Positions 42,080 to 50,481 of a DNA stretch of 54,704 nt are shown here, piece by piece. Every line of letters begins with the position of its first letter. Within the stretch, counting starts at the first letter, position 1. A program made the translations under genes and the position numbers. The DNA comes from Actinomycetota bacterium. Its GTDB lineage: Bacteria > Actinomycetota > Coriobacteriia > Anaerosomatales > UBA912. The stretch covers positions 1-54,704 of the forward strand of contig JAMDCK010000009.1 in NCBI GenBank assembly GCA_023488435.1, read 5' to 3'. A model generated the notes under the pieces. That model was not told the DNA's origin. It worked only from the letters and a program-made list of their open reading frames with translations, and ran no database searches.

Positions 42080-43222
42080 TTGAGCTGCTATGTTATCGGC
42101 GCTGGAAAAACCCGCTTCGGCCCTTCCACTCATGCGATGCCCCGTCTCGCACAAGAGGCCATTCTCGGCGCCCTGGATGATGCGGGGATGTCGATAGAGG
42201 ATATCGAGGCGTTCATTGTCGCCAATTTCCTCGGCGGGCCTAACGAGTCCCAACTACACCTCAACTCTGTGATTGCTGGCCTGTTTCCAGGTGTGCGGCG
42301 ACCGGGCTGGCGAGTGGAAGCAGCGTGCGCTTCCGGAGGAGCGGCGGTGCATCAAGCGGTCCACATGCTGGCTGCTTACGATCCCATCCTGGTCATCGGG
42401 GTTGAGCGGCTATCCGGCCGTCCGACCGGTGAACTCACCCGCAACATCGGCATGGCCGGAGATGTGATCCTCGATCAGCTGCAGGGACTGAACTTTCCCG
42501 CATCCTACGCCCTGGTAGCTCAGCGTCACATGCAGCGATACGGCACACGCACCGACGACTTCGAGATCCTCAGCCTCAAGAACCACGCCAATGCACAGCT
42601 CAATCCGCTGGCCCACTTCTATCACAAGCAGGTGAGCCAGGCCGATATAGATTGCGGGGCGACCGTTGCTACTCCACTGCGACTGTTCGATTGCTGCCCT
42701 GTGTCTGACGGTGCTTCGGCAGTGATTCTGTCGGCGGAGGCGAAGGATGCACGCAGCGTGCCTTTGATCGGCACCGGATTGAGCACGGATGTCATCTCAC
42801 TGGCACAGCGCGACGAGCACGACACGTTCGCCAGCGCGCGCGAGGCGGCACGGATGGCCTACGCCCAGGCCGGGATATCCCCGTCGGACATCGATCTCGC
42901 CGAGGTTCACGATTGCTTCACCATCGCCGAGATCGTGGCAATGGAGGATCTTGGGCTGGCCGCTCCCGGAGAAGCCGTCGATCTCATCCGAGCCGGGCAA
43001 ACGAGTACCGGCGGCGAGCTGCCGATCAATCCGAGCGGCGGCCTGAAGGCTGGCGGACACGCTATCAGCGCCACCGGCGTCGGTCAGGTGTACGAAGCCT
43101 GCCAACAACTCAGAGGCGAGGCCGGGGATCGCCAAGTGCGTGATGCACGCGTGGCCGTGACCCACAATGTCGGTGGCGTCGGCGGAACCTGCGCAGTGCA
43201 GGTCCTAGGGAGGCCCTCATGA
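42080..43222 (+). CDS. Thiolase family protein (SCP-x/acetyl-CoA acetyltransferase type)
   Basis: A 380-residue thiolase-fold protein. The nucleophilic cysteine is C83 in 'WRVEAACASGGAAVHQAV'. The other catalytic residues are in 'DLAEVHDCFTIAEIVAMEDL', 'GGLKAGGHAISATGVGQVY' and 'THNVGGVGGTCAVQVLG'. It is closest to the SCP-x-like branch, whose members often need a zinc-ribbon/OB-fold (DUF35) partner; here that domain is at the start of the next protein. It should condense or cleave acyl-CoA units. The start is TTG 42080 with AAAGG 9 bases upstream. The next gene overlaps by 4 bases. Confidence 0.87.
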   Translation: MSCYVIGAGKTRFGPSTHAMPRLAQEAILGALDDAGMSIEDIEAFIVANFLGGPNESQLHLNSVIAGLFPGVRRPGWRVEAACASGGAAVHQAVHMLAAYDPILVIGVERLSGRPTGELTRNIGMAGDVILDQLQGLNFPASYALVAQRHMQRYGTRTDDFEILSLKNHANAQLNPLAHFYHKQVSQADIDCGATVATPLRLFDCCPVSDGASAVILSAEAKDARSVPLIGTGLSTDVISLAQRDEHDTFASAREAARMAYAQAGISPSDIDLAEVHDCFTIAEIVAMEDLGLAAPGEAVDLIRAGQTSTGGELPINPSGGLKAGGHAISATGVGQVYEACQQLRGEAGDRQVRDARVAVTHNVGGVGGTCAVQVLGRPS

Positions 43223-44328
43223 GTGTGCGGTCATGCCAGGGTTGCGGACGCAGGTACGGCTATCCATTCGATGAGTGCACCGTCTGTCGTTCCCCTCTCG
43301 CCGAGACCGGAGAGCGAAGCGGGAAGGTCATCGCAGTCACCGAAGTCGCCGCGCCATCGCTGGGGCACGAGGACGTGCCTTACTGGTGTGCGCTTGTGAT
43401 GCTCGATGACGGCGGCCACGCAATCTCGAAACACGACGCGCCTGTTGCGATCGGCGATAAGCTGAGCCTCGGTGCCGGACAGACAGCGGCAGAATATCGC
43501 ATCGGTATAGTGGGGTCGGGCGTGATGGCGCGTGGCTTGGTGGAACTCTTCTTGGCAAGAGGTCTCGAGGTGGTCTGGGTGGCTCGCTCACTGGAGCGCC
43601 TGGAGATCGCCAAAGCCAAGGTCGAGTCACGACTAGTGCGCGTCATGGACGACGAACAACTCGCCGTCGCACTCTCAAGCTTGGCCCTCTCAGACGATCT
43701 TGCGAGCTTAGCCGAGTGCGATCTGGTGATTGAAGCAGTCGTAGAAGAGGTCGAACCGAAGCTTGCGGTATTGCGCAGCATAGAGCAGGCCGTTTCTTCC
43801 GAGTGTCTCATCGCCACGAACACCTCCTCGCTCCCTCTCGATGTTCTCGCCAGCGCACTCGAGCACCCGATGCGCTTCGGGGGAATGCACTTCTTCAACC
43901 CGCCGATCAGGATGCGGCTCGTGGAAGTCGTGCGGGCGCCCCAGACCGATGATGATACTGACGAGCGGCTGTTCGAGCTGAGCCTAGCGCTTGGTAAGAT
44001 CCCAGTCCGAGTAGCCAACAGCCCCGGGTTCGTCGTCAACAGAGTTCTGATGCCGCTGCTCAACGAGGCTGTTCGCGCACTCGAGGATGGCGTCGCGCCC
44101 GCCGAGGACATCGATGAGGCCATTCGCCTTGGACTGAACCACCCGATGGGCCCGTTGGCCCTTGCCGATTTGATCGGACTGGATGTCGTCGTCAACATCA
44201 TGGACGACCTACATGATCGGCTTGGGGATACTGCCTACGCGCCTAGACCGATGCTTCGGCAATTGGTCGAGGAAGGTAAATCCGGCCGCAAAGCCGGCGA
44301 AGGATTCTACGACTACTCGGTGCAATAG
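43219..44328 (+). CDS. Zinc-ribbon/OB-fold domain fused to 3-hydroxyacyl-CoA dehydrogenase
   Basis: A 369-residue two-part protein. Residues 1-25 are a zinc ribbon (C6, C9, C20, C23 in 'SCQGCGRRYGYPFDECTVC'), and about 30-85 look like the OB-fold of DUF35 proteins. From about 94 a 3-hydroxyacyl-CoA dehydrogenase begins ('YRIGIVGSGVMARGLVELFL'), with the catalytic histidine-containing 'RFGGMHFFNPPIRMRLVEVV', 'NSPGFVVNRVLMPLLNEAVR' and 'GKSGRKAGEGFYDYS'. It oxidises 3-hydroxyacyl-CoA with NAD. The fusion replaces the separate DUF35 partner of SCP-x-like thiolases, suggesting that the two proteins form one complex that passes the ketoacyl product along. The ATG overlaps the thiolase stop (ATGA). 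An intrinsic terminator follows. Confidence 0.85.
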   Translation: MSVRSCQGCGRRYGYPFDECTVCRSPLAETGERSGKVIAVTEVAAPSLGHEDVPYWCALVMLDDGGHAISKHDAPVAIGDKLSLGAGQTAAEYRIGIVGSGVMARGLVELFLARGLEVVWVARSLERLEIAKAKVESRLVRVMDDEQLAVALSSLALSDDLASLAECDLVIEAVVEEVEPKLAVLRSIEQAVSSECLIATNTSSLPLDVLASALEHPMRFGGMHFFNPPIRMRLVEVVRAPQTDDDTDERLFELSLALGKIPVRVANSPGFVVNRVLMPLLNEAVRALEDGVAPAEDIDEAIRLGLNHPMGPLALADLIGLDVVVNIMDDLHDRLGDTAYAPRPMLRQLVEEGKSGRKAGEGFYDYSVQ

Positions 44329-44331
44329 CTG

Positions 44332-44397
44332 TTGACAGGGCACAGGCCGAAGAGCAGTATGGTTGTCAGATTACCCCTGTGCTGAGGTGCAGGGCGC
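44332..44397 (+). other. Short structured intergenic stretch before the terminator
   Basis: Just after the dehydrogenase stop is a perfect TTGACA (44332-44337), but the best -10 candidates (CAGTAT at 17 bases, TATGGT at 20) are poor. CACAGG (44341-44346) can pair with CCTGTG (44376-44381). This could be a small RNA ending at the terminator at 44430, or simply a 3' UTR. No known family was recognised. Confidence 0.2.
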
Positions 44398-44430
44398 GAA
44401 ACCGTCCACCAGGGCGGTTTCTGCTTTTCT
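44398..44430 (+). terminator. Intrinsic terminator after the thiolase operon
   Basis: GAAACCG (44398-44404) pairs with CGGTTTC (44415-44421), enclosing a 10-base loop, and TGCTTTTCTG follows. It lies in the 119-base gap between the convergent dehydrogenase and nadC genes and would stop plus-strand transcription. Confidence 0.65.
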
Positions 44431-44447
44431 GCGATCCACTCTCCGCC

Positions 44448-45380
44448 TCAGCCCTCGTCCAGCCCGTAATCCAGCGGCGGCGCGAGGGTGAGCGCACTCG
44501 TCGAGACCCTGTCGACCCCGACCTCGCGAAGCGCCGCGAGCCGTTCGAAAGCCACCGATCCGCTCGCCTCGATGAGCACCTGAGCCCCACGCCGAGCGGC
44601 AACCTCGCGCACGACCCCGATCGCATGCTTGAGTGCAGCGTCATCCATGTTGTCGAGCAACAGCATGTCCGCGCCTGCGGCGACGGCCTCGATGGCCTGC
44701 TCGGCGGCATCGGCCTCGACCTGCACCCGAAGGCCCGGTGCGTGCGTGCGCGCCGTGACGACGGCTTCGGCGATCGACCCGGCGAAGCGGATGTGGTTGT
44801 CCTTGACGAGCACCATGTCGTACAGCCCCACGCGGTGGTTATGCGCGCCGCCGATGCGCACGGCGTACTTCGAGAGGCCACGCAGCCCGGGCAGCGTCTT
44901 GCGGGTGTCGACGACCGCGAGCCCGTCGCCCGCCTCGGCCTGCCAGCGCGCAGCCGTCGTGGCGACGCCTGAGAGCACCATGAGCGCATTGAGCGCACTC
45001 CGCTCGCCAGCGAGGACCGCTCGCGCAGGACCGCTCACGCGCGCGACCGCGATACCCGCCGAGACACCCGTGCCCTCCAGCAGCAGCGGCTCGACCTCGA
45101 CTCCGCGAGCAAGCCCGACTGCCGAGGAGAGCATCTCCCACACCCGCGCAGCAATCGGCAGGCCGCACAGCACGCCTTCGGAGCGCAGGACGATGCGGCC
45201 CTCGAAGACTGCGTCCGCCGGGACGAGCGCTGCCGAGGTGACGTCGCGGTCGAGCAGATCGGGCGCGCCGCCGGGGATGCGCAGCAGTGAGGCGTCGACG
45301 CCGAGGTCTTCGGCGAGTGCGAGCGCGATGATGTCGTCGGCGGGCGGGACCTCGACGAGCGGTCGCTGGTGGCCGGTCAT
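44448..45380 (-). CDS. nadC: Nicotinate-nucleotide pyrophosphorylase (quinolinate phosphoribosyltransferase)
   Basis: A 310-residue type II phosphoribosyltransferase. 'VVDTRKTLPGLRGLSKYAVR' and 'GGAHNHRVGLYDMVLVKDNH' are the quinolinate-binding hallmarks, and 'VEADAAEQAIEAVAAGADML' with 'IEASGSVAFERLAAL' complete the barrel. It makes nicotinate mononucleotide from quinolinate and PRPP. The first 15 residues are slightly longer than usual. The ATG overlaps the nadB stop by 4 bases. It is the last gene of the panB-panC-nadA-nadB-nadC operon. Confidence 0.95.
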   Translation of the reverse strand: MTGHQRPLVEVPPADDIIALALAEDLGVDASLLRIPGGAPDLLDRDVTSAALVPADAVFEGRIVLRSEGVLCGLPIAARVWEMLSSAVGLARGVEVEPLLLEGTGVSAGIAVARVSGPARAVLAGERSALNALMVLSGVATTAARWQAEAGDGLAVVDTRKTLPGLRGLSKYAVRIGGAHNHRVGLYDMVLVKDNHIRFAGSIAEAVVTARTHAPGLRVQVEADAAEQAIEAVAAGADMLLLDNMDDAALKHAIGVVREVAARRGAQVLIEASGSVAFERLAALREVGVDRVSTSALTLAPPLDYGLDEG

Positions 45381-46999
45381 CCGGCGTCACCGCCCTTCGT
45401 CGGCTCGAACCTGGCGGACTCGCCGCGGCGCCAGACCAGGTGGCCGCGCCAGCGGTCGTCTCGGCGGTCGGGGAAGTCGTCGCGATGGTGGGTCCCGCGG
45501 GTCTCCTCGCGCGCAGCAGCGGCCTGCGTGATGAGCCCGGCGACTGTGAGCAGGTTCGCGAGTTCGGGGTCGGCCGCGGCCTCGGGCGCACTGGCGAGCG
45601 CAGCAATCTCGCGAGTCGCGTGTGCGAGCGACTCCGCCGAGCGCGTGACGCCGACGAAGCTCGACATCACCTCCTGCAGCTGCTCGCGGATCGCAGCGCC
45701 TGCGAGGGCGCCGGGTGTGGCGGCCGCGACCTGCGGGGCCTCCGAGCGCGGGGCCGCTGCGGGCTCCGAGTCCGCCGCGGGCTCCGCGTGCGCCGAGGGC
45801 TCCTCGGCAAGTAACGCTCGCGCGATCCGCCGAGAGAACACCAGCCCCTCCAAAAGCGAGTTGGATGCGAGTCGGTTCGCTCCGTGCAGCCCGCTCGCCG
45901 CGACCTCGCCGGTGGCGAAGAGGCCCGCAAGCGAGGAGCGTCCGTCGATGTCGACCCGTACGCCGCCGATCATGTAGTGGGCGGCAGGTGCCACGGGGAT
46001 GAGGTCGGTCGCCAGGTTGTATCCGGCTTCGACGCACATCTCCCAGATGGTCGGGAAGCGCTGCTTGAGATAGTCGCCGCCCAGATGGCGCGCGTCGAGC
46101 CACACGTTCGGGCGCCCGCAGCGCGCCATGACGCTCTCGATTTCGCGGCTGACCACGTCGCGCGGGGCGAGTTCGGCGAGCGGATGGAGGCCAAGCATGA
46201 AGCGCTGCTCGGCGCAGTCCAGCAGGTAGGCACCTTCGCCGCGCAGGGCTTCGGTGATGAGGAACTTGGGGCTCGACTCGTGGTCCAGAGCCGTCGGGTG
46301 GAACTGCACGAACTCGAGGTCAGCGATCTCGGCCCCGGCGCGCCACGCGGCCGCTACCCCGTCGCCGGTTGCTATCGCAGGGTTGGTGGTCACGCGATAG
46401 ACCTGCCCGCAGCCGCCGGTCGCGAGCACGACGGCGTCGGCGCGGCACACTTCGGCGATCCCGGTGGTCATGTCGCGGACGATCGCACCCGTGCAGCGGC
46501 CCTCTTCGACCAGCAGGTCGACAAGGAAACGCTCCTCGAGAATCTCGACCCCGGCGGCCTGCCGAACGCATCTCGACAGCGCGTCTTGCACCGCCGCGCC
46601 GGTCGCGTCGCCCGAGTGCAGGACCCTCGGCAGCGAATGGCCGCCCTCGCGGGCCAGGCTCACCTTCCCAGGTGCCGAGTGATCGAAGCCGACCCCGAAC
46701 GCCTGCAGCTCGCGCAGGGCCTCGGCGGCCTCGCCCACGACCGCCTCCACGACCTCGGAGGCGTTGATCCCCGCGCCGGCCGCCAGCGTGTCGGCCAGGT
46801 GCAGCTCGACCGAGTCGGTCTCCCCGACCGCCCCGGCGATGCCTCCCTGCGCGTGCCACGTGCTGGTGTCCTCGACCCGCGACTTCGTGACGAGCGTGAC
46901 CGAGCGCTTGCCCGCGAGACACAGCGCCGCGGTCAGTCCCGCGATCCCGCTGCCCACCACGAGAACGTCGCAGCGCCTCTGTCCGCCGAGGTCAGCCAA
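45377..46999 (-). CDS. nadB: L-aspartate oxidase
   Basis: A 540-residue flavoprotein of the succinate dehydrogenase family. The FAD site is 'DVLVVGSGIAGLTAALCLAG', substrate residues lie in 'FVQFHPTALDHESSPKFLIT' and 'LRGEGAYLL', and 'IGGVRVDIDGRSSLAGLFAT' with 'GLHGANRLASNSLLEGLVFS' is the family signature. It oxidises aspartate to iminoaspartate for NadA. About 35 residues between the flavin domain and the helical C-terminal domain (about 390-430) are Ala/Glu/Pro-rich, probably a flexible linker. TTG 46999 is the only reasonable start and overlaps nadA by 8 bases without a clear ribosome site. Confidence 0.94.
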   Translation of the reverse strand: MADLGGQRRCDVLVVGSGIAGLTAALCLAGKRSVTLVTKSRVEDTSTWHAQGGIAGAVGETDSVELHLADTLAAGAGINASEVVEAVVGEAAEALRELQAFGVGFDHSAPGKVSLAREGGHSLPRVLHSGDATGAAVQDALSRCVRQAAGVEILEERFLVDLLVEEGRCTGAIVRDMTTGIAEVCRADAVVLATGGCGQVYRVTTNPAIATGDGVAAAWRAGAEIADLEFVQFHPTALDHESSPKFLITEALRGEGAYLLDCAEQRFMLGLHPLAELAPRDVVSREIESVMARCGRPNVWLDARHLGGDYLKQRFPTIWEMCVEAGYNLATDLIPVAPAAHYMIGGVRVDIDGRSSLAGLFATGEVAASGLHGANRLASNSLLEGLVFSRRIARALLAEEPSAHAEPAADSEPAAAPRSEAPQVAAATPGALAGAAIREQLQEVMSSFVGVTRSAESLAHATREIAALASAPEAAADPELANLLTVAGLITQAAAAREETRGTHHRDDFPDRRDDRWRGHLVWRRGESARFEPTKGGDAG

Positions 47000-47906
47000 T
47001 GGCTATCATGCGCTCGACGGCGGCCCGCGCCCGGGCGGCCACATCTTCATCGACGTCGATCGCGTGCTGCGCAAACAGCAGCGAGTCGCGGACCTTCTCG
47101 ATCGTCGTGACCTTCATGTTGGGGCAAAGCATCCTCGGCTCGATGTTGAAAAACCGCTTGCCCGGCGCGGCCTTCGATAGCGCGTGCAGCAGGCCCTCCT
47201 CGGTCACCACGATGAACTCGTCGGCCGGACTGGCGGCCGCATGAGCGAGCATCTGGCTCGTCGAGAGCACCGCATGTGCGAGATCGACGACCTCGGGGCG
47301 GCATTCTGGGTGCACCAGCACCTCGGCATCGGGGTGCGTCTCCATCGCCGAGGAGACCTGGGCAATCGTGACCTCCTCGTGGATCGGGCAGTATCCGGGC
47401 CACGGGACGATCTCGACCTCGGGAAGCGCCCGCGCGACCCAGGCCGCCAGATTGCGGTCGGGGCCGAAAAGCACCTTGGGCGCGTCCAGGGAGCGGACCA
47501 CGGCGACAGCGTTGGCGCTCGTGACGCAGATGTCGGTGAGCGATTTGACCGCCGCGGTCGAGTTCACGTATGTGACCACGGGGATCCCGGGGTTCTCGGC
47601 GCGCCACGTCGCCAGGGCATCGGCGGACATCATGTCGGCCATCGGGCATCCGGCAGCCGGTTCGGGCATCAGCACCGTCTTGGTGGGCGAGAGGATCTTC
47701 GCGGTCTCGGCCATGAAGTGCACTCCCGCAAAGACGATCACATCTGCCGAAGTCGCCGCAGCCTGCCGGGAAAGCCCCAGCGAATCGCCGACGAAATCCG
47801 CGACGTCCTGGACTTCCGCGCGCTGATAGTTGTGAGCGAGTATGACCGCACCGCGCTCGGCGGCAAGGCCTCGGACCTGCTCCGCGATGGCGTTGTGGGT
47901 GCTCAT
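46992..47906 (-). CDS. nadA: Quinolinate synthase
   Basis: A 304-residue [4Fe-4S] enzyme that condenses iminoaspartate with dihydroxyacetone phosphate. 'AVILAHNYQRAEVQDVADFV' and 'GDSLGLSRQAA' are the N-terminal repeat motifs, 'FAGVHFMAETAKILSPTK' follows, and the cluster cysteines fall in 'PAAGCPMADMM', 'YCPIHEEVT' or 'HPECRPEV', and 'EPRMLCPNMK'. It works directly with NadB. The ATG overlaps panC by 4 bases. Confidence 0.95.
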   Translation of the reverse strand: MSTHNAIAEQVRGLAAERGAVILAHNYQRAEVQDVADFVGDSLGLSRQAAATSADVIVFAGVHFMAETAKILSPTKTVLMPEPAAGCPMADMMSADALATWRAENPGIPVVTYVNSTAAVKSLTDICVTSANAVAVVRSLDAPKVLFGPDRNLAAWVARALPEVEIVPWPGYCPIHEEVTIAQVSSAMETHPDAEVLVHPECRPEVVDLAHAVLSTSQMLAHAAASPADEFIVVTEEGLLHALSKAAPGKRFFNIEPRMLCPNMKVTTIEKVRDSLLFAQHAIDVDEDVAARARAAVERMIAIG

Positions 47907-48781
47907 GGGCGGTCCAAGGGCGGCGTGAGCGGTGCGTTGTCGATCAGGCGCACCGACCCGACGCGGCCGGCCACGAGCGCACGCGCCGGGCGGTCGACCA
48001 CCGGCATCGGCGCGAGCGTAAGCGGATCGACGACGACCGCGTAGTCGAGATCGGCGCCGGGTCTGGCGGCGAACTCGGCGGCCATGAGGGCCTCGAGCGC
48101 GTCGGCAGACGCCTCGCCTCGAGCCAGCGCGCCTTCGGCCGCCTGCAGCGCAGCGTAGAGCGCGAGCGCGTCGGTGCGATTGCCGGGGCCGAGCAGCGCG
48201 TTTCTCGATGAGAGCGCGAGTCCGTCCCGGTCACGCACGACGGGGCACGCGACGAGCGTGGTCGCGATATCCAAGTCCCGCACGACCTTCTCGACGATGC
48301 GGAGCTGCTGATAATCCTTCTCGCCGAAGAACGCGAGCTGCGGTCTCAATATGCCGAAGAGTTTGGCGACGACCGTGGCGACGCCCACGAAGTGCCCGGG
48401 GCGCGAGCTACCTTCCCAGAGATCGCCGAGCGGGCCCGGGTCGACTGTGGCCGCGCCGGGTGCCAGTCCGCCGCCGGGACCGTACATCACCTCGGCGGTC
48501 GGGGCGAAGAGCAGATCGACGTCCTCGGCAGCGAGCAGCGACGCGTCCCTGGCCAGGTCACGCGGGTACGACTCGAAATCCGTCGACTCGCCGAACTGCG
48601 AGGGGTTCACGAAGACCGAGGCCACGACGTACGCGGCCCGCTTGCGCTTGGCGGCGCGCACCAGCGACAGGTGGCCTTCGTGCAGGGCGCCCATCGTCGG
48701 CACGAAGGCGATCGTCCTGCCTTCACGCACCGCATCGGCGATCGCCTGCCGCGCCTCCTCTTTCGATACGACCTTCTCCAC
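47903..48781 (-). CDS. panC: Pantothenate synthetase
   Basis: A 292-residue ligase of the nucleotidyltransferase superfamily. 'FVPTMGALHEGHLSLVRAAK' holds the HxGH ATP motif, 'ASVFVNPSQFGESTDFESYP' binds pantoate, 'FFGEKDYQQLRIVEKVVRDL' and 'GLALSSRNALL' (KMSKS-like) complete the active site. It joins pantoate and beta-alanine. GTG 48781 begins 3 bases after panB. No panD is in the window. Confidence 0.95.
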   Translation of the reverse strand: MEKVVSKEEARQAIADAVREGRTIAFVPTMGALHEGHLSLVRAAKRKRAAYVVASVFVNPSQFGESTDFESYPRDLARDASLLAAEDVDLLFAPTAEVMYGPGGGLAPGAATVDPGPLGDLWEGSSRPGHFVGVATVVAKLFGILRPQLAFFGEKDYQQLRIVEKVVRDLDIATTLVACPVVRDRDGLALSSRNALLGPGNRTDALALYAALQAAEGALARGEASADALEALMAAEFAARPGADLDYAVVVDPLTLAPMPVVDRPARALVAGRVGSVRLIDNAPLTPPLDRP

Positions 48782-48784
48782 CGG

Positions 48785-49660
48785 CTAGCCTTCTTCCAGC
48801 GATCGAAGGACTTCGGCGTGCACGGCGGGATCGAGCCGGGTCGACTGCTCATCGCCGGGGAACTCGCGCCCCCGCACCTGCGCGACATAATCGCCGAGCG
48901 CCTGGGTCATCGCCGAGCCGATCTCGGCGTAACGCTTCGCATGCCTGGGCGACTTCGAACCACCAAGGCCGAGGATGTCGTGGAAGACCTGCACCTGCCC
49001 GTCGCATCCGACGCCCGCGCCGATGCCGATCGTCGGGATCGTAAGCTGCGAGCTGACGACCTCGGCGAGTTCGGCGGGGATGCACTCGAGGACGACCGCG
49101 AACGCGCCCGCATCCTGCAGCGCGAGGCAGTCGTCGCGGAGTCGCCTGGCCGCCTGCGCGTCTTTGGCTTGCACTCGGAATCCGCCGAGCTGGTGCACGG
49201 ATTGCGGCGTCAGGCCGACGTGGCCCATCACCGGGATGCCGGCTTCGGTGAGCCTGCGTACTGTCGGCGCGATGGTCGCTCCGCCCTCGACCTTGACGGC
49301 GTGTGCGCCTGTCTCGGCGAGTATGCTCCCGGCGTTGCGTAGCGCATCGGCGGCAGTGACCTGGAATGTCATGAATGGCATGTCGACCACGACGAGCGCG
49401 CGCTGCACGCCTCGCACCACAGCGCGACCGTGGTGGAGCATGTCGTCGAGTGTGACCGGAAGCGTCGAGTCGTAGCCGAGCACCACCATGCCGAGCGAGT
49501 CGCCGACCAGCACGACATCGGCACCGGCCTCATCGGCGAGTCGGCCCGAAGGCGCGTCGTATGCGGTGAGCATCGCGATAGGTAGAGCTGCGCGTTTCAT
49601 CTCAAGCAAAGTCAGAATCGAGACCCGTGGTGGTCTCTGTGAGGAAGCTGTGTCGCCCAT
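48785..49660 (-). CDS. panB: 3-methyl-2-oxobutanoate hydroxymethyltransferase
   Basis: A 291-residue TIM-barrel enzyme that adds a one-carbon unit from methylenetetrahydrofolate to ketoisovalerate. 'IAMLTAYDAPSGRLADEAGA', 'VVLVGDSLGMVVLGYDSTLP' (metal aspartate) and 'AHAVKVEGGATIAPTVRRLT' are family motifs, with 'PVMGHVGLTPQSVHQLGGFR' further on. AAAGGAG precedes the ATG. It heads the pan-nad operon. Its folate need fits the fol genes nearby, though these are a separate transcription unit. Confidence 0.95.
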   Translation of the reverse strand: MGDTASSQRPPRVSILTLLEMKRAALPIAMLTAYDAPSGRLADEAGADVVLVGDSLGMVVLGYDSTLPVTLDDMLHHGRAVVRGVQRALVVVDMPFMTFQVTAADALRNAGSILAETGAHAVKVEGGATIAPTVRRLTEAGIPVMGHVGLTPQSVHQLGGFRVQAKDAQAARRLRDDCLALQDAGAFAVVLECIPAELAEVVSSQLTIPTIGIGAGVGCDGQVQVFHDILGLGGSKSPRHAKRYAEIGSAMTQALGDYVAQVRGREFPGDEQSTRLDPAVHAEVLRSLEEG

Positions 49661-49739
49661 GGGCGCTCCTTTCCCGGTTCTACCGTCTCAGTCTCCTCCT
49701 TGCGGGAGATCCAAGCGGTCCCGTACGGGGTGAGAACGC

Positions 49740-49748
49740 AGTATATCA
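49740..49748 (-). promoter_or_regulatory. Candidate extended -10 promoter of the pan-nad operon
   Basis: The minus strand reads TGATATACT, an extended -10 with TATACT matching 5 of 6 bases. It is 80-88 bases before the panB ATG, in the 129-base gap after hepT. No clear -35 is visible. Confidence 0.45.
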
Positions 49749-49789
49749 TCAGGCGGGGTCAGGGGCATCCTCGATGTCCACGACGAGTA

Positions 49790-50143
49790 TCAGTCGGCCG
49801 CGTGGAGCTCATCGAGCAGAGTCGAACACTCTCCTCTGAGCACCGAGGCTTCGTGGGTGGCGATTCCCCAAACGATTACGTCGTCGATCGACGGATAATC
49901 GTGGGTAAGCTGATTTCTAAAGCCGACGATCATCGAAGCGTGCGATATCCTCAGCGCCAAGCTAGGATCCAGCCGCGACAACGTGTTCACGGCCTCTCCT
50001 ATCGTGATGAACTGACGCTCCACAGCTGCGCGGATGATCGGATCGCTCTGGTAACCAGCGAGGTCGATATCTTTGAGCGCAAGATCGATCGTGTCGCAAG
50101 CGTCGATGATGTCCGCCAGATATGCCAGGACGCTACGCGGCAT
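49790..50143 (-). CDS. HepT-like HEPN RNase toxin
   Basis: A 117-residue all-helical HEPN protein. The R-x4-H-x-Y active motif is complete (R76, H81, Y83 in 'MIVGFRNQLTHDYPSIDD'), which gives RNase activity in HepT toxins. In characterised pairs the partner MntA adds AMP to this tyrosine and silences the toxin. The ATG at 50143 overlaps the mntA-like gene by 11 bases; longer frames upstream overlap it out of phase and are not real. Confidence 0.9.
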   Translation of the reverse strand: MPRSVLAYLADIIDACDTIDLALKDIDLAGYQSDPIIRAAVERQFITIGEAVNTLSRLDPSLALRISHASMIVGFRNQLTHDYPSIDDVIVWGIATHEASVLRGECSTLLDELHAAD

Positions 50144-50441
50144 ACAACACCTGCTTGGTGAGCTCGATATCAGCCGCGATGAAGCGGTTCTTGACCGCAC
50201 CGGCGGACACGAGATCGACATCTGAACCAAGCAGCTCTTTGAGGTCATCGAGTAAGGCGAAGTAGGACTTGGCCTTCTCGTAGGGCTCCATAGGCGCGAA
50301 TTCAACGAGCAGGTCGATGTCACTTCCACCGGGACGAAAGTCGTCGCGAATTGCTGACCCGAACACGTACATGCGGGATACATGGTGTCGCTCACACAGG
50401 GAGACGATCGCATCATGCTTGTCCTTGAGTATGGGAATCAC
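50133..50441 (-). CDS. MntA-like minimal nucleotidyltransferase antitoxin
   Basis: A 102-residue minimal nucleotidyltransferase. 'MYVFGSAIRDDFRPGGSDID' followed by LLVEF contains the G-S and D-x-D active motif (G28, S29, D41, D43), with a spacing one residue longer than the common GSx10DxD. It is expected to AMPylate and neutralise the HepT-like toxin encoded next. GTG 50441 is chosen because GGAGG lies 8 bases upstream; GTG 50456 has none. Confidence 0.88.
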   Translation of the reverse strand: MIPILKDKHDAIVSLCERHHVSRMYVFGSAIRDDFRPGGSDIDLLVEFAPMEPYEKAKSYFALLDDLKELLGSDVDLVSAGAVKNRFIAADIELTKQVLYAA

Positions 50442-50481
50442 GCCATCGACCTCCACCGGTATCTACAGCCCCGCAAGAATC

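Noticed and set aside
45884-47110. Plus-strand frame opposite nadB (408 codons)
   Set aside because: Composition (Arg, His, Gly) and lack of motifs mark it as a shadow.
48392-49342. Plus-strand frame opposite panC and panB (316 codons)
   Set aside because: Shadow frame spanning the panB-panC junction.
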